Under the pieces are notes generated by a model, which was not told the origin of the DNA, made no database searches, and worked only from the letters and a program-made list of their open reading frames with translations. Positions 42,901-55,224 of a stretch of DNA of 64,000 nt are shown in pieces (the stretch's first letter is position 1; every line of letters starts with the position of its first letter). The position numbers and the translations under genes are program-made. The stretch comes from Takifugu bimaculatus (Eukaryota > Chordata > Actinopteri > Tetraodontiformes > Tetraodontidae): NCBI GenBank assembly GCA_004026145.2, contig CP034993.1, positions 7,986,770 to 8,050,769 on the forward strand, in the 5' to 3' direction.

Positions 42901-45900
42901 TAGCCCTGAGTCAGCGTCACCTGTAGCCCTGCATCAGCGTCACCTGTAGCCCTGAGTCAGAGTCACCTGTAGCCCTGAGTCAGCGTCACCTGTAGCCCTG
43001 AGTCAGCGTCACCTGTAGCCCTGAGTCACTGTCACCTGTAGCCCTGCGTCAGCGTCACCTGTAGCCCTGCGTCAGAGTCACCTGTAGCCCTGAGTCAGCG
43101 TCACCTGTAGCCCTGCGTCAGCGTCCCCTGTAGCCCTGCGTCAGAGTCACCTGTAGCCCTGAGTCAGCGTCACCTGTAGCCCTGAGTCACTGTCACCTGT
43201 AGCGCTGCGTCAGCGTCACCTGTAGCCCTGCGTCAGCGTCACCTGTAGCCCTGAGTCAGCGTCACCTGTAGCCCTGAGTCAGCGTCACCTGTAGCCCTGA
43301 GTCAGCGTCACCTGTAGCCCTGCATCAGCGTCACCTGTAGCCCTGAGTCAGAGTCACCTGTAGCCCTGAGTCAGCGTCACCTGTAGCCCTGAGTCAGCGT
43401 CACCTGTAGCCCTGAGTCACTGTCACCTGTAGCCCTGCGTCAGCGTCACCTGTAGCCCTGCGTCAGAGTCACCTGTAGCCCTGAGTCAGCGTCACCTGTA
43501 GCCCTGCGTCAGCGTCCCCTGTAGCCCTGCGTCAGAGTCACCTGTAGCCCTGAGTCAGCGTCACCTGTAGCCCTGAGTCACTGTCACCTGTAGCGCTGCG
43601 TCAGCGTCACCTGTAGCCCTGCGTCAGCGTCACCTGTAGCCCTGCGTCAGCGTCACCTGTAGCCCTGTCAGCGTCACCTGTAGCCCTGCGTCAGCGTCAC
43701 CTGTAGCCCTGCGTCAGCGTCACCTGTAGCCCTGCGTCAGCGTCCCCTGTAGCCCTGAGTCAGCGTCACCTGTAGCCCTGAGTCAGAGTCACCTGTAGCG
43801 CTGCGTCAGAGTCACCTGTAGCCCTGCGTCAGCGTCACCTGTAGCCCTGAGTCAGCGTCACCTGTAGCCCTGAGTCAGCGTCACCTGTAGCCCTGCGTCA
43901 GCGTCACCTGTAGCCCTGTCAGCGTCACCTGTAGCGCTGCGTCAGCGTCACCTGTAGCCCTGCGTCAGCGTCACCTGTAGCCCTGAGTCAGCGTCACCTG
44001 TAGCCCTGCGTCAGCGTCACCTGTAGCCCTGCGTCAGCGTCACCTGTAGCCCTGCGTCAGCGTCACCTGTAGCCCTGAGTCAGCGTCACCTGTAGCCCTG
44101 CGTCAGCGTCACCTGTAGCCCTGCGTCAGCGTCACCTGTAGCCCTGCGTCAGCGTCACCTGTAGCCCTGTGTCCACCCAGCACAGACCAGCATGAGCTCG
44201 TCCTCATGCTCGTTTCTATCTCGCCTCAATAAAACTCTGTGTTTCCATGGTAACACCCAGCCAACAATCATGCTAATGCTAATAGAGCAGATTATCCGGT
44301 TTACAGGCTTCAGGGTGTCAGAAGATCTTCAGGTTTGTTCCTGTCAGAACCCACAGAGATCATAGGATCAAACTACAACAAAGGTTCTAGTTGAAACTAA
44401 AACAAAGGTTCTGTTGAAACTACAACAAAGGTTCTAGTTGAAACTAAAACAAAGGTTCTGTTGAAACTACAACAAAGGTTCTGTTGAAACTACAACAAAG
44501 GTTCTGTTGAAACTACGACAAAGGTTCTAGTTGAAACTACAACAAAGATTCTAGCTGAAACTACAACAAAGGTTCTAGTTGAAACTACAACAAAGGTTCT
44601 AGTTGAAACTACAACAAAGGTTCTGTTGAAACTACAACAAAGGTTCTAGTTGAAACTACAACAAAGGTTCTAGTTGAAACTACAACAAAGGTTCTAGCTG
44701 AAACTACAACAAAGATTCTAGCTGAAACTACAACAAAGATTCTAGCTGAAACTACAACAAAGGTTCTAGTTGAAACTACAACAAAGGTTCTAGTTGAAAC
44801 TACAACAAAGGTTCTAGCTGAAACTACAACAAAGGTTCTAGTTGAAACTACAACAAAGATTCTAGTTGAAACTACAACAAAGATTCTAGTTGAAACTACA
44901 ACAAAGGTTCTAGCTGAAACTACAACAAAGGTTCTAGTTGAAACTACAACAAAGGTTCTAGCTGAAACTACAACAAAGATTCTAGCTGAAACTACAACAA
45001 AGGTTCTAGCTGAAACTACAACAAAGGTTCTAGTTGAAACTACAACAAAGGTTCTGTTGAAACTACAACAAAGGTTCTAGTTGAAACTACAACAAAGGTT
45101 CTAGCTGAAACTACAACAAAGGTTCTAGCTGAAACTACAACAAAGGTTCTAGTTGAAACTACAACAAAGGTTCTAGCTGAAACTACAACAAAGATTCTAG
45201 CTGAAACTACAACAAAGGTTCTAGTTGAAACTACAACAAAGGTTCTAGTTGAAACTACAACAAAGGTTCTAGCTGAAACTACAACAAAGATTCTAGCTGA
45301 AACTACAACAAAGGTTCTAGTTGAAACTACAACAAAGGTTCTAGTTGAAACTACAACAAAGGTTCTGTTGAAACTACAACAAAGGTTCTAGTTGAAACTA
45401 CAACAAAGGTTCTAGCTGAAACTACAACAAAGGTTCTAGCTGAAACTACAACAAAGATTCTAGCTGAAACTACAACAAAGGTTCTGTTGAAACTACAACA
45501 AAGGTTCTAGTTGAAACTACAACAAAGGTTCTAGTTGAAACTACAACAAAGGTTCTGTTGAAACTACAACAAAGGTTCTAGTTGAAACTACAACAAAGGT
45601 TCTAGCTGAAACTACAACAAAGATTCTAGCTGAAACTACAACAAAGGTTCTAGTTGAAACTACAACAAAGGTTCTAGTTGAAACTACAACAAAGGTTCTG
45701 TTGAAACTACAACAAAGGTTCTAGTTGAAACTACAACAAAGGTTCTAGCTGAAACTACAACAAAGGTTCTAGCTGAAACTACAACAAAGATTCTAGCTGA
45801 AACTACAACAAAGGTTCTAGTTGAAACTACAACAAAGGTTCTAGTTGAAACTACAACAAAGGTTCTGTTGAAACTACAACAAAGGTTCTAGTTGAAACTA

Positions 45901-47131
45901 CAACAAAGGTTCTAGTTGAAACTACAACAAAGGTTCTAGCTGAAACTACAACAAAGATTCTAGCTGAAACTACAACAAAGGTTCTGTTGAAACTACAACA
46001 AAGGTTCTAGTTGAAACTACAACAAAGGTTCTAGTTGAAACTACAACAAAGGTTCTAGCTGAAACTACAACAAAGGTTCTAGCTGAAACTAGTTTGGTCG
46101 GTTCTAGTTTCAGCACCCAGAAGCATTTTAGAACGTTTGAGTAGAACCTTCACAGTCCAGATCTGATTCACAGAGATGCTGGAACAGGAACCATGATGAT
46201 GACATCAGCCCACCAAAACACACACACTCCCCCCTCCTCTCCCCCCCCCCATCAGCAGGAGGGTCCCCCTACATGAGCCTGGTCCTGCTCAAGGTTTCTT
46301 CCTGTTAAAGGGGAGTTTTTCCTGCCCCTTGTTGGGGGTCAGGCCCTGGGATTCTGGAGAGGGTCTAGAGACAATTTTGATTGTAAAAGACGCTGATAAA
46401 TAAAGACTGATTTATTGAAACACAGATACACACACACACAGACACACACACTGGAACACACACACACACACACAGGACGGATTAGTGACATGTGACCTCA
46501 TGGATCATTTATTCACACTTTCCTTTCATGTCGTCACCTGTTGCACCTGCTCAGGTGACCTTCAGCACCACACCTGCAGCTCGTCCACCTTAATCTAATC
46601 TGGGCGACCCGGCCGTGGGAAAGATGGTCGATCCAGCAGCCCGAGGGGGCGGGGCTTCCTGACCACGAAGCTGCTGCCATGGAAACACATGCGCCCGGGG
46701 AAACCTGCTCCTCAACATTCAACAGAAACTTGTTTGCACAGGTCCGTCACGTCTGCCGACACTACATGGGTCACCTGACTGAAAGGGTGAGGACCAGAGA
46801 GACTCAAGCAGCCATTCATCGCTCCATGACATCACTTCCTATCTATCGCCCCTACAGGAAGCCATGATGCTAACCACCTCCACAAATGTATGTCAGATAA
46901 AACTTTTCAGCAAATTCCAGTTTAGAGCAACAGAGCAACAAGGTTCTGTGTGGCGACCCGCTGGGTCGGCTGGACTCTGTAAAGTAATAAAGTTCAGAAC
47001 CATCGTTGATGTTGAAGTGAGGAAATTTACAACGTTGTCATTTTCCTCCAAACAGGAAACCAGTTTGTACAACTTCCAACTTTCACTTCTGGTTTGGTTT
47101 TGTTCATAAAAGCTTTGGAATGTCAAACAAG

Positions 47132-47185
<54 letters not shown>

Positions 47186-48725
47186 GAGGGGGGGGGGGTG
47201 TATAAAGGTGGTGACATCTTCATAAACCTCCTCCTGTCAGTCAAAGGTTACAAACAGCTAAACCTGTTGGACATCAACATTCCTAATGAAGAACGTTAGC
47301 CTAGCTTAGCATTCCCAGGAGGGGCCACGCTGGCTGGTTTCCTGGGAGACGGCTGAACTGGTTGCAGCTGTTTCCTGTGTTCCGCTGGTTTTACTGGCTG
47401 AGCTGGTGAGTCAGGAGGAAACGCTGCAGATGTCGTGTCCTGCTGAGCTTTAAACTTTTTACTTTTGGATCAAAGAGTCACAAAGGGGGCGTTGACGTTT
47501 GCAGTTGTTGCTGAAGGTTTCCCACAATGCACCGCTGCAGTGGAAGCATGTTCTCCGTCATACATGTTGGACCAACGTGTCCAACCTGCCGAGGCGTCAG
47601 GTGACCCTGGCTTGTCCATGGAGGACGTACGTCATCGGGACTCTGCAGTCACATGATCAGACAGCAGCTGCTAACCTTCAACATCAACACTTTCAACGTT
47701 CTTACAGCTGGATCCGCTCCCCGGTTACCATGGCAACAGAAGAGGCACCCAGCCAGAGCCAACATCAAAGGACTTTTCCCTTTTGTGGTCACAGAACCTC
47801 CTGTTTGCGGCGTCTCCTGTGACCTGACTGTTGTCCCCAGCTTCCATCAGACTCATGAAGGAATCAGTTCCCTCCTGATGGTTGAAGCTAGCGCTAAATT
47901 AGCATTTGGACGCCAGCAAACGTGGACAAACCAGCTGCTTTAGCCAGCGTGTTTGACCTCAAACATGAAGTTTGTCTCTGAAGGTCCACATGAACCTGCA
48001 AAGTTCACACATGCAGGACGAGACGTCCACTGAGACCAGAGACGTCCACTGAGACCAGAGACAAGACCAGAGAGGTCCGCTGAGACCAGAGAGGTCCACT
48101 GAGACCAGAGACAAGACCAGAGACGTCCACTGAGACCAGAGACAAGACCAGAGAGGTCCACTGAGACCAGAGACAAGACCAGAGAGGTCCGCTGATGCTC
48201 AACAGCCCAAGCTGATGTTGGGGGCCAGACGCCAACATGGGGGCCCATCTGGACCAGCTCAGGGGACCCAGAGCTCAGGGAGGGTCCTGGGAAGAGGTGG
48301 ACGTGTCCTCTGGCTGCTGACACCTGACACCGCGGAGCATCTTTTGTCCTCTGACACACCCGAGGACGCGCGAGCCCACCTGTCTTCCGGAAACAGGCGG
48401 GTGCGACGGCGACTTCAGACGGTTAAAGTCGCGGATCAAATGCGAAAGTTCGCGGTTTCGCGGATCTTCAGCCAAGTTCTGCAGAAGTTCGTCAGCTCTG
48501 TTTCTACCAAAGAGGCAGAAAAACATCGTTTCCCTCAACAAAGGATCAGTGAAGCGATCCACCGGAAGTTTACTGAAGTACCAATGAAGGACAAATAAAC
48601 AAAAACAAGACGTCGCGTTTCCTCGTTTGCGGACAGAGACGCGAGCCCGCGCGCCGCCCGCGTGCGTTACCTTTGACGTGGCTGGATTTTGCCTCGTCCA
48701 GGAGACTGGACGCGGAGATGCCCAT
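36976..48725 (-). CDS. niban1: Niban apoptosis regulator 1 (copy 2)
   Basis: Exons: 48671-48725, 42370-42500, 42153-42281, 41960-42074, 41624-41788, 41217-41332, 40939-41043, 40672-40834, 40338-40522, 40002-40148, 39746-39856, 39155-39262, 38803-38914, 36976-38723; 1129 aa. Exon lengths equal copy 1 except the last, which is 168 bp (four repeat units) shorter. Outside the repeat I see only a few replacements: A to D in exon 5, S to T in exon 9, A to T in exon 11, and four or so in the last exon (M to V, AP to PP, F to S, L to V). No frameshift, stop or broken splice site is seen, so this copy is as likely to be functional as copy 1, or is its allele. Confidence 0.93.
37588..38427 (-). repeat. 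coding minisatellite in niban1, 20 x 42 bp (copy 2)
   Basis: Exactly 20 units of 42 bp encode the same 14-residue repeat as in copy 1. Unit order differs internally (for example an extra QQEVT/VA pair). The first unit and the last two units correspond to those of copy 1, so changes are internal gains or losses. Confidence 0.97.
39952..39996. repeat. (TG)n next to the niban1 exon 10 donor (copy 2)
   Basis: About 22 TG units, some 26 bp shorter than the copy 1 tract; exon 10 ends at 40002. Confidence 0.95.
42521..44172. repeat. 23-bp minisatellite, 72 units, niban1 intron 1 (copy 2)
   Basis: 1652 bp, equal to 72 x 23 minus two 2-bp deletions (units near 43665 and 43917). Same motif variants as copy 1. 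A higher-order duplication is visible: blocks around 42930-43200 and 43310-43590 repeat the same variant order. Confidence 0.97.
44367..46092. repeat. 23-24-bp minisatellite, niban1 intron 1 (copy 2)
   Basis: About 72 clean units of the AACTACAACAAAGGTTCT family, nearly twice the length of the copy 1 array and without its one-base indels. Confidence 0.95.
46247..46430 (+). mobile_element. 3' tail of a teleost LINE (copy 2)
   Basis: Matches 13427-13590, including the AATAAA-rich end and following (CA)n. It was therefore present before the two copies separated. Confidence 0.75.
46431..48019. other. remainder of niban1 intron 1 (copy 2)
   Basis: (CA)n near 46430-46475 and (GT)n plus G-run at about 47133-47200. 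No exon or RNA gene is seen. Confidence 0.5.
48020..48195. repeat. CACTGAGACCAGAGACGTC minisatellite (copy 2)
   Basis: Shorter version of the array at 15230-15545. Confidence 0.9.
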
Positions 48726-48814
48726 GATAGTCCGGATCCGCGGGTCGAGCTGGGTCCTCAGGTGCTTCTGACACCGTCACATCGGTCCGCAGCGGCGGAG
48801 GGTGGAAGGACCCG

Positions 48815-49290
48815 CCCCCTCCCCTCTTCCTTCTCCTCCAGCTCCTCCCCTCTTCCTCCTCCTCCAGCTCCCCCTCCTCCAGCTCCTCCTCCTCCTCCAG
48901 CTCCTCCTCCTCCATCTCCAGCTCCCCCTCCTCCAGCTCCTCCTCCTCCTCCAGCTCCTCCTCCTCCATCTCCAGCTCCCCCTCCTCCAGCTCCTCCCCT
49001 CTTCCTTCTCCTCCAGCTCCTCCCCTCTTCCTTCTCCTCCAGCTCCCCCTCCTCCAGCTCCCCTCTTCCTCCTCCAGCTCCTCCCCCTCCTCTAGCTCCT
49101 CCTCCTCCTCCATCTCCTCCTCCTCCACTTCTAGCTCTTCCTCCTCCAGCTCCTCCCCTTCCCCTCCTCCACCTCCTCCAGCTCTTCCTCCTCCATCTCC
49201 TTCCCCTCCCCCAGCCCCTCCCCTCCTCTAGCGCCTCCATCTCCAGCTCCTCCCCTCTTCCTTCTCCTCCAGCTCCTCCTCCTCCAGCTG
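48815..49290. repeat. homopyrimidine tract upstream of niban1 (copy 2)
   Basis: Nearly pure C/T on the plus strand, starting about 90 bp upstream of the niban1 start codon, with more CTCCTCCTC and fewer CCAGCCCC blocks than copy 1. Confidence 0.9.
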
Positions 49291-49414
49291 AGGAAGACAA
49301 GAACCAGGAGTCTTTTTGATGGACTCCTGACCTCCTTCAGCTCCTCCGGTCCTGGGCCGTCCTCCATGCTCTGGACTGTGCTGGAGACCCTGAATGTGCA
49401 CGGAGGTCTCAAGC

Positions 49415-49520
49415 CTGTCCCACCTGTCCTGTCCCACCTGACCTGTCCTGTCCCACCTGACCTGTCCTGTCCCACCTGACCTGTCCTGTCCCACCTGTCC
49501 TGTCCCACCTGTCCTGTCCT
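49415..49520. repeat. CCTGTCCCACCTGA tandem repeat (copy 2)
   Basis: Shortened equivalent of 16790-16980. Confidence 0.85.
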
Positions 49521-49704
49521 GTTGTTTTGTCTTCAGATGAAACTGATTCACTCAGTTTTGTCTCGTCGTCCCTGTTTTGTCTTCAGAATCTGAGAGACAA
49601 TAATCAAGAGTCTAAAAACCTGAGGGAGGAAGCAGCAACAGCTTTAACGCTTTGATAGAATAAAGAGAAGCTCCGTAGAAGATCCACGTGTTTTATAAAA
49701 AATA

Positions 49705-49710
49705 TTTATT
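49705..49710 (-). terminator. likely trmt1l polyadenylation signal (copy 2)
   Basis: AATAAA on the minus strand about 250 nt past the stop codon. Confidence 0.6.
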
Positions 49711-49872
49711 GTTATTAAGGAGGATAAAACCTGAACAGCAGAGTTAAAAAAGAGAACTCAAATAAATAAAACAAACTTTGAGGATTCAAGAAGCTGAAAA
49801 AACCCAAACCATAAAAGAAGATGAAATAAAGTTGCTTTTTCTCGTTACACCCTCAGAACTCTGCACGCTCTT

Positions 49873-49904
<32 letters not shown>

Positions 49905-49960
49905 TCCATGGCTCAGCGGCACCATCATGCAGGAACCAGCAGGAGAACCAGCATCTGAGC

Positions 49961-52900
49961 TCACAGCACGCTCTGCCTGCTGGTGCACATGCCGCTGCTG
50001 TTGGTGCACGTGGGAACGCTGTATTTGGTCAGGACGGACTTGAACTGCTCCAGCGTGGCGTCGGTTCGGACCCCGGTCGGGTCAAAGTGAGTCCGACTCA
50101 CCCTGAACCCGGCCTCAGACAGGTACTGAAGGAACTTATTCAGCCTGAAAGAAGGGAGAAGGTGGTCAGGTGGTTCTGGTGTGGCGCGGGCTGGGTCACA
50201 TGACCGCGGGTGGTTCTGGTGTGGCGGGCTGGGTCACATGACCACGCGGGCCACTCACTTGGGCATGTTCATGCCGCGGATGCTGTGGCGGTGGAGGCTG
50301 TAGTAGAAGGCCGGGTGCTCCAGAGACGCCTCCAACTTCAGCCTCTTCACGATGCTGCCAGAATCTTCTCCAGACTTGCGCTTCCCTGCAGGACGCCAGC
50401 GTAGCCGTGAGGTTCTGCTGGGCGTCGCATAAATGGCGTGCGCGTTCGCGAGGCTCACCTGGCGGGTCGGCGGCGCCCGGCTCCTCTCCGCTCTGCAGCG
50501 TCTGGATCACCACCCCGCACTCCACTGCAGGAGGAAAAGCACATCAGTGAGCACGTTCAGCAGCAACGAGCGGCCCGGCGGCGGATCCCTACCCTGGTTG
50601 GTCAGCGCCGGCGCTCCGTGCACGAGAGATGGCGCTCCGTGCACGAGAGACTTGAGGGTGGTGCACTCGGACTCGCAGATGAGGGTTTTGACCAGCGGCT
50701 GGATGTCGTCCATGTTGTGCTGCACCGCCGCCAGCAGCATCTGCCTGAGGAAGCCGGTGTTGAAGAGAGGCCCCGACCTGCACGTGCACACGCACACACA
50801 CACTCATAGAAACATGCTGTGACCACGGGGTGGCGCTGCGGCGCCGTGTTTACCATAGCGGGCCCAGCTGCAGCGCCGTCCTCCCCGGCAGGCTCCCGTG
50901 ACACGTGCAGGGTAGCGTGTCTGCAGGGACAACAAAGCCTCTTACAACCTGACGGCGCCGTGACCTCACTTCCTGGAGTAAAGATACGACTTTAACTCAA
51001 GCTAAGTGTTTGTCGGCGTTTTCGGGGGGCTATTTTTCAGAGTGGTGCTCAGAAACCTTCGCCGTGGCTCGTCGGGGCCTTTTCTGCTCGCCCCCCGGCG
51101 CCAGAGGCCAAAGGTCACGGGCCGAGAGGCGTGATGGTCGCTACGTTTCTAACGGGGGGGTGAGAGCGCTCGCCCACTAAACCCATGGTCAGGATGTGTG
51201 TGCAAGGATTCGGGAACATTTGGAAACACTCATTCAGACTCTGATGTGGTGCCGGGGGCTACGGACCGTCCGCCAGGTTCCCCTGCCTCAGGAACGCCCG
51301 CGCCTCGCACCACTGACAGTGGACCAGCTTGCGGAGCTTCTTGGCCGACTCGTCGGCCTGTGAGGGACCTCGCAGGACTCTGACCACCACCAGGACAAAA
51401 TGCTCCAACGCCACCGCCAGCAGCACCTCGATGCCTTTGTTACAGCGAGCCGCCGCCCTAGAACACACAGTGGCGCCAGTTTAGTTCACAGCCTGCTGGT
51501 CCTGCTGGTCCTGCTGGTCCTGCGGGGTCAGCGGGGGCGGGCCTACCTGGCCACAGTGGCGATCACCACGCGTGCTGCCAGCTCTTTGTAGTACTCCGTG
51601 CGCACGATCTGGCAGCCGTAGTGTCGCAGGGTGACGTTGAGGGACTTGGCGTACAGAGAGCTGGTGTCGGTGGAGGTGACCGAGATGATGCCCAGGTTCC
51701 GGACGTTCCTGAAGGCAGCGTCCAGGTAGTTGACCGCTGTCCCGTACGGATCCAAGTGGCTGAGAGGTGGAGGACACGGAGAGCTCAGAGCTCCAGGCCC
51801 ACGCTCGCCGTCGCCTCAGCAACTGTTGTACTCACATGTAGTCAAAGGGCCGCAGGTGCATGATGACGTTGGCGTCCATCTTGGACACCTCCACGCTATT
51901 GATCGGCACTTCCTGTGCTTCACCGCCGGCCCCGTCAGGTCCCCGGGGGCCCCGTGGACCTCCGTCCACCCGGATGTTGTTGAGCTTGCAGTTCTCTTTG
52001 ATCATTTTGATGCAGGCCTCGCTGATGTCGTTGACAGTGACCTTGACCGCCCCACGCAAGTGTTTCGCCCACTGGAGGCCCATGATCCCTGAGACGGTGG
52101 AGAGACGGTCACCTGATGAAGGCAGGCCACCTCAAACTGGACCAAACCGGCCTTGAGCAGCTCACCTGTAGCTCCAAACGCATCCAGACATTCAAGAGGG
52201 TTCCTCTCCTGAGCCAGAACGGCCAGAGAACAAAACACCAGCTGCCTGGAAGAGACACACACACACACACACACACAGGAAGCGTCATCCCCTCATCGCG
52301 CACGTCTTCGGCGCGAGCGTGTGCTGACCTGTTGGCCTTCATCTTGCGGTTGAAGTAGGTGTCGCTCTTCTGCGGCGTGCTGTAGTTGGGCAGCAGCTGC
52401 ACGTTGGTCCCCAGCTCCTTCATGATCTCATACACGTGACCTGACGGAGCTGCGGACACGTGAAGCAACGTGTGGAGATGAGCGGGACGGGGGAACGCTG
52501 GACTGGATCTGCTGCATCGTTACCGTGGTCCTCAGGGAGGACGTCGGGACCTCCGGAGTAACTGGCCTCGGTCTCCCCCTTGTTGACGTGGCGTTTCAGG
52601 TGGCTGACCATGTCGGTCTTGCGGGCGATGGTGACGGAACACACGACGCAGTGATAGTGAGCCCGGAGTCTCCCCGACGCCTGTGAGAAGAGCCGGGAAA
52701 CGCGTGAACCTGCTGCACCTTCATCCGCTCGGCCTGTTCGGCCTCCTGGTGCCCTGGACACCCCGTTCCTAAAACAATAAAGGCTCCTTTGGACGTGTGA
52801 CGGGCTCACCTGCTCGGTGCTGAGGTTGTTCTTCAGGTGTCTGCAGGGCAGGTGGCAGATGCACATCCTCTGACCTGTTCAACATCAGTCACAGAGCTTC

Positions 52901-54060
52901 ATGTTCCACACCTTCACAACCCAAACTGATGGTGTCAAAGGTGAATGCAGCTCAGGGGAACCAGCCTGGGCTTCGTGAGCCTACCTTCAAACTCCACGTA
53001 GACCTTCCAGTGGAGGTTCTGCAGGTGGCGACGGAGTTTGTGGCTGTAACAGGCCTTGAACTTGTCCTCGGGACACAGAGGACAGGACTTTCTGCCTGCT
53101 GAAGAGGTCAAAACAGAGCAAAGCCCGGTGAGAGTTCTGCTGCTCCAGTCAGCCAGACATGAAGAAGACCCCTAAACTCACCGCCAGTGAGATCAACAAG
53201 CATCTCAAGGTCCTCCAGCTTCGTCTGGATGGAGATGTGTCGCTCTGTATGCAGAAAGCTCGTTAGACCGACCCGTGGTGTCACTCAGCCCCAGCCGTAC
53301 CAGAACCACCAACGTGGTCAGAAAGCTTCAGGAGTTTCAAATGACCTGTAGTTGTAGTTGGCGGTTTGGCTTCAGCGTCTTCAGCAGCCTCCTCCTTCAC
53401 CGGCGCTCCTACAGCCGGAGCCACGTCTCCGCCGTCTCCAGAGGATCCATCTAGACAGTCAAAGCGTTGCTTATTGGCAGGTCACCTGTCAGGCTCCTCC
53501 CAGCAGGTGGGCCACCTCAGCATCTTCTCCATCTCCAGAAGCTACAGCACATGTGACGATCGTCCCAACCTAACTGAGACGTTAAAGCCCAGAGGAGCGC
53601 CAGGAACAGCAGCAGGTGCGGGGCCACCAGGTGATGCTCACGTAAACGCTGTTTGTGCACGTGAGCCCGGCTAACGGCAGCTGTTGCGCCCTCTCGTGCA
53701 GCTCCGTAAAGAGGTCGCGTCACCGGGAACTGGAGCAGCACTAAAGCCTCATTTAAGGTTCAATCCCGGCCTGGGGGCCGCGGCCATGGACACCGAGACG
53801 GCCCCGCTAGGTCCTCTCAGCCGCAGCTCTGGCTGCGGATTGTTTAGGTCCTATGGCGGAGCTCCGCCGTGAGGCCCTAGCAGTTATAAACGCATCATTT
53901 CCGTCGGTTCCACGCTCAATGTGCGAGTTTCCTCGAGCCCGATTTTTCGCACAACTATAAAAACGCAACGTTAAAAGTTTGGAGGGGGAAATATCGCACT
54001 TTACTTACGTTTGATATCGACGTCCTCCTGAGCGAGGTCCACTTCCGGAAGCTCCGCCAT
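49961..54060 (-). CDS. trmt1l: tRNA methyltransferase 1-like (copy 2)
   Basis: Exons: 54009-54060, 53346-53450, 53182-53244, 52985-53098, 52810-52874, 52524-52680, 52329-52449, 52166-52245, 51836-52088, 51547-51759, 51267-51457, 50854-50920, 50593-50777, 50459-50524, 50259-50385, 49961-50144; 680 aa. All exon lengths are identical to copy 1. I see two replacements: F to Y in exon 7 (HVYEIM) and A to G in exon 9 (VDGGPRG). The DPYG motif, the zinc fingers, the SLVHGAP tandem and the NAGNAG acceptor are all present. Confidence 0.95.
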
Positions 54061-55160
54061 TACGAACCGCAGCAGCGCGCGCAGGAGGCGCGATGACGCC
54101 ACAATCTGCTGGAAACGTTCGGGTTTCCCTTTAATTTAAAGTTCTTATGCAATAGAACAATAAATATATGATGAAAGGGGCGGGGCTTTTATTTAGCCAT
54201 ACCAAATAGCTTAATTTTAGCATAAAGTCCATTAGAACATTAGCATAAATAATTGTCTCCTTATTCTAAGATAAAGCAGAGATCAAGAGCCATTTGATCT
54301 AAAAACACTGTTCTTGATGCTGGAAGTTATAAATTCTGTCGTATTTCTTCTCTCATTCTGTTTCCATTTGCCATCACGGGTGTTTTAGCAGACACTCATG
54401 CTGAGCTCGTTTCCATTTTAGAGAAACAGAAGCAAAATAAGTTTGCAGCCTAAAGACTCAACGTGGCTCCCTACAGTTGTTCCCACTGGAGCCTGAAGGA
54501 TGAGGAGAGTCTTTCAGGCGTTACCGAGTCCAGCTGGGAAGATTCTTCATGTGTTTTTACATTTAGACTTTCCATTTAAAAATCAAACTGGAATAAAACT
54601 TTTCCTCCTAAAGAGCCCAGACACCTCCTCCAGTGCTCCCAGGACAGGACGACACAGACGATGAAGCACATTCATCCTCATCTGATCAGGACAGAGCTCA
54701 GCAGATGCTCCAGGAGCTGCTGGAAGAGCTGCACCCCAACACACCTCCACCACCACATGGGGGCGCTCCACTGCTGCAGCTGAATCTGCCCCAAAGCCTC
54801 ACGGACGGGTTAACAACTGAAATCCAACTTCTGATCTTCTGAAAGAACCACTTCCTGTTCCTGCCCGACGCCATCATCCATGAGGAACGGAGGAGGAACC
54901 AAGAGCTGCTTCAGCTCAACAGAATAGAAGATCACAACAGTCCCCTCTGAGCATGAAGGATCCTTCAGACCTGCTTGGTTGGGTTAAAAATGCCTCAGGT
55001 CAGAGGTCAACCCCCCAGAAGCTTCAGCTCTGCTCATTTTTTTAAGCTTTTCCTTCAAGACTCCCTGGAATATCGTTGTGTTTGGGATCAGAAGCTTTAT
55101 TGACACGGTGTTTGTGGACCTGAAAACTGAAAAACTGATGACAGACTCGTCTCGTCTCCA
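54061..55160. other. trmt1l-prpf38a intergenic region (copy 2)
   Basis: Same as 21564-22680 but without the poly-C run. Contains the exon-like segment 54621-54950. Confidence 0.5.
54621..54950 (+). pseudogene. unidentified exon-like open segment with in-frame TGA (copy 2)
   Basis: Same frame as 22124-22444, with TGA at 54840-54842. In this copy the frame continues after the TGA to a second TGA at 54948-54950, giving a complete 110-codon segment interrupted once. Not recognised. Confidence 0.25.
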
Positions 55161-55166
55161 TTTATT
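55161..55166 (-). terminator. likely prpf38a polyadenylation signal (copy 2)
   Basis: AATAAA on the minus strand about 60 nt past the stop codon. Confidence 0.6.
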
Positions 55167-55224
55167 GACAAAAATTAAGAGAATGCGCTGGTCCAGGTGG
55201 CGCGTCGGCAGCAGGGAAACACAA

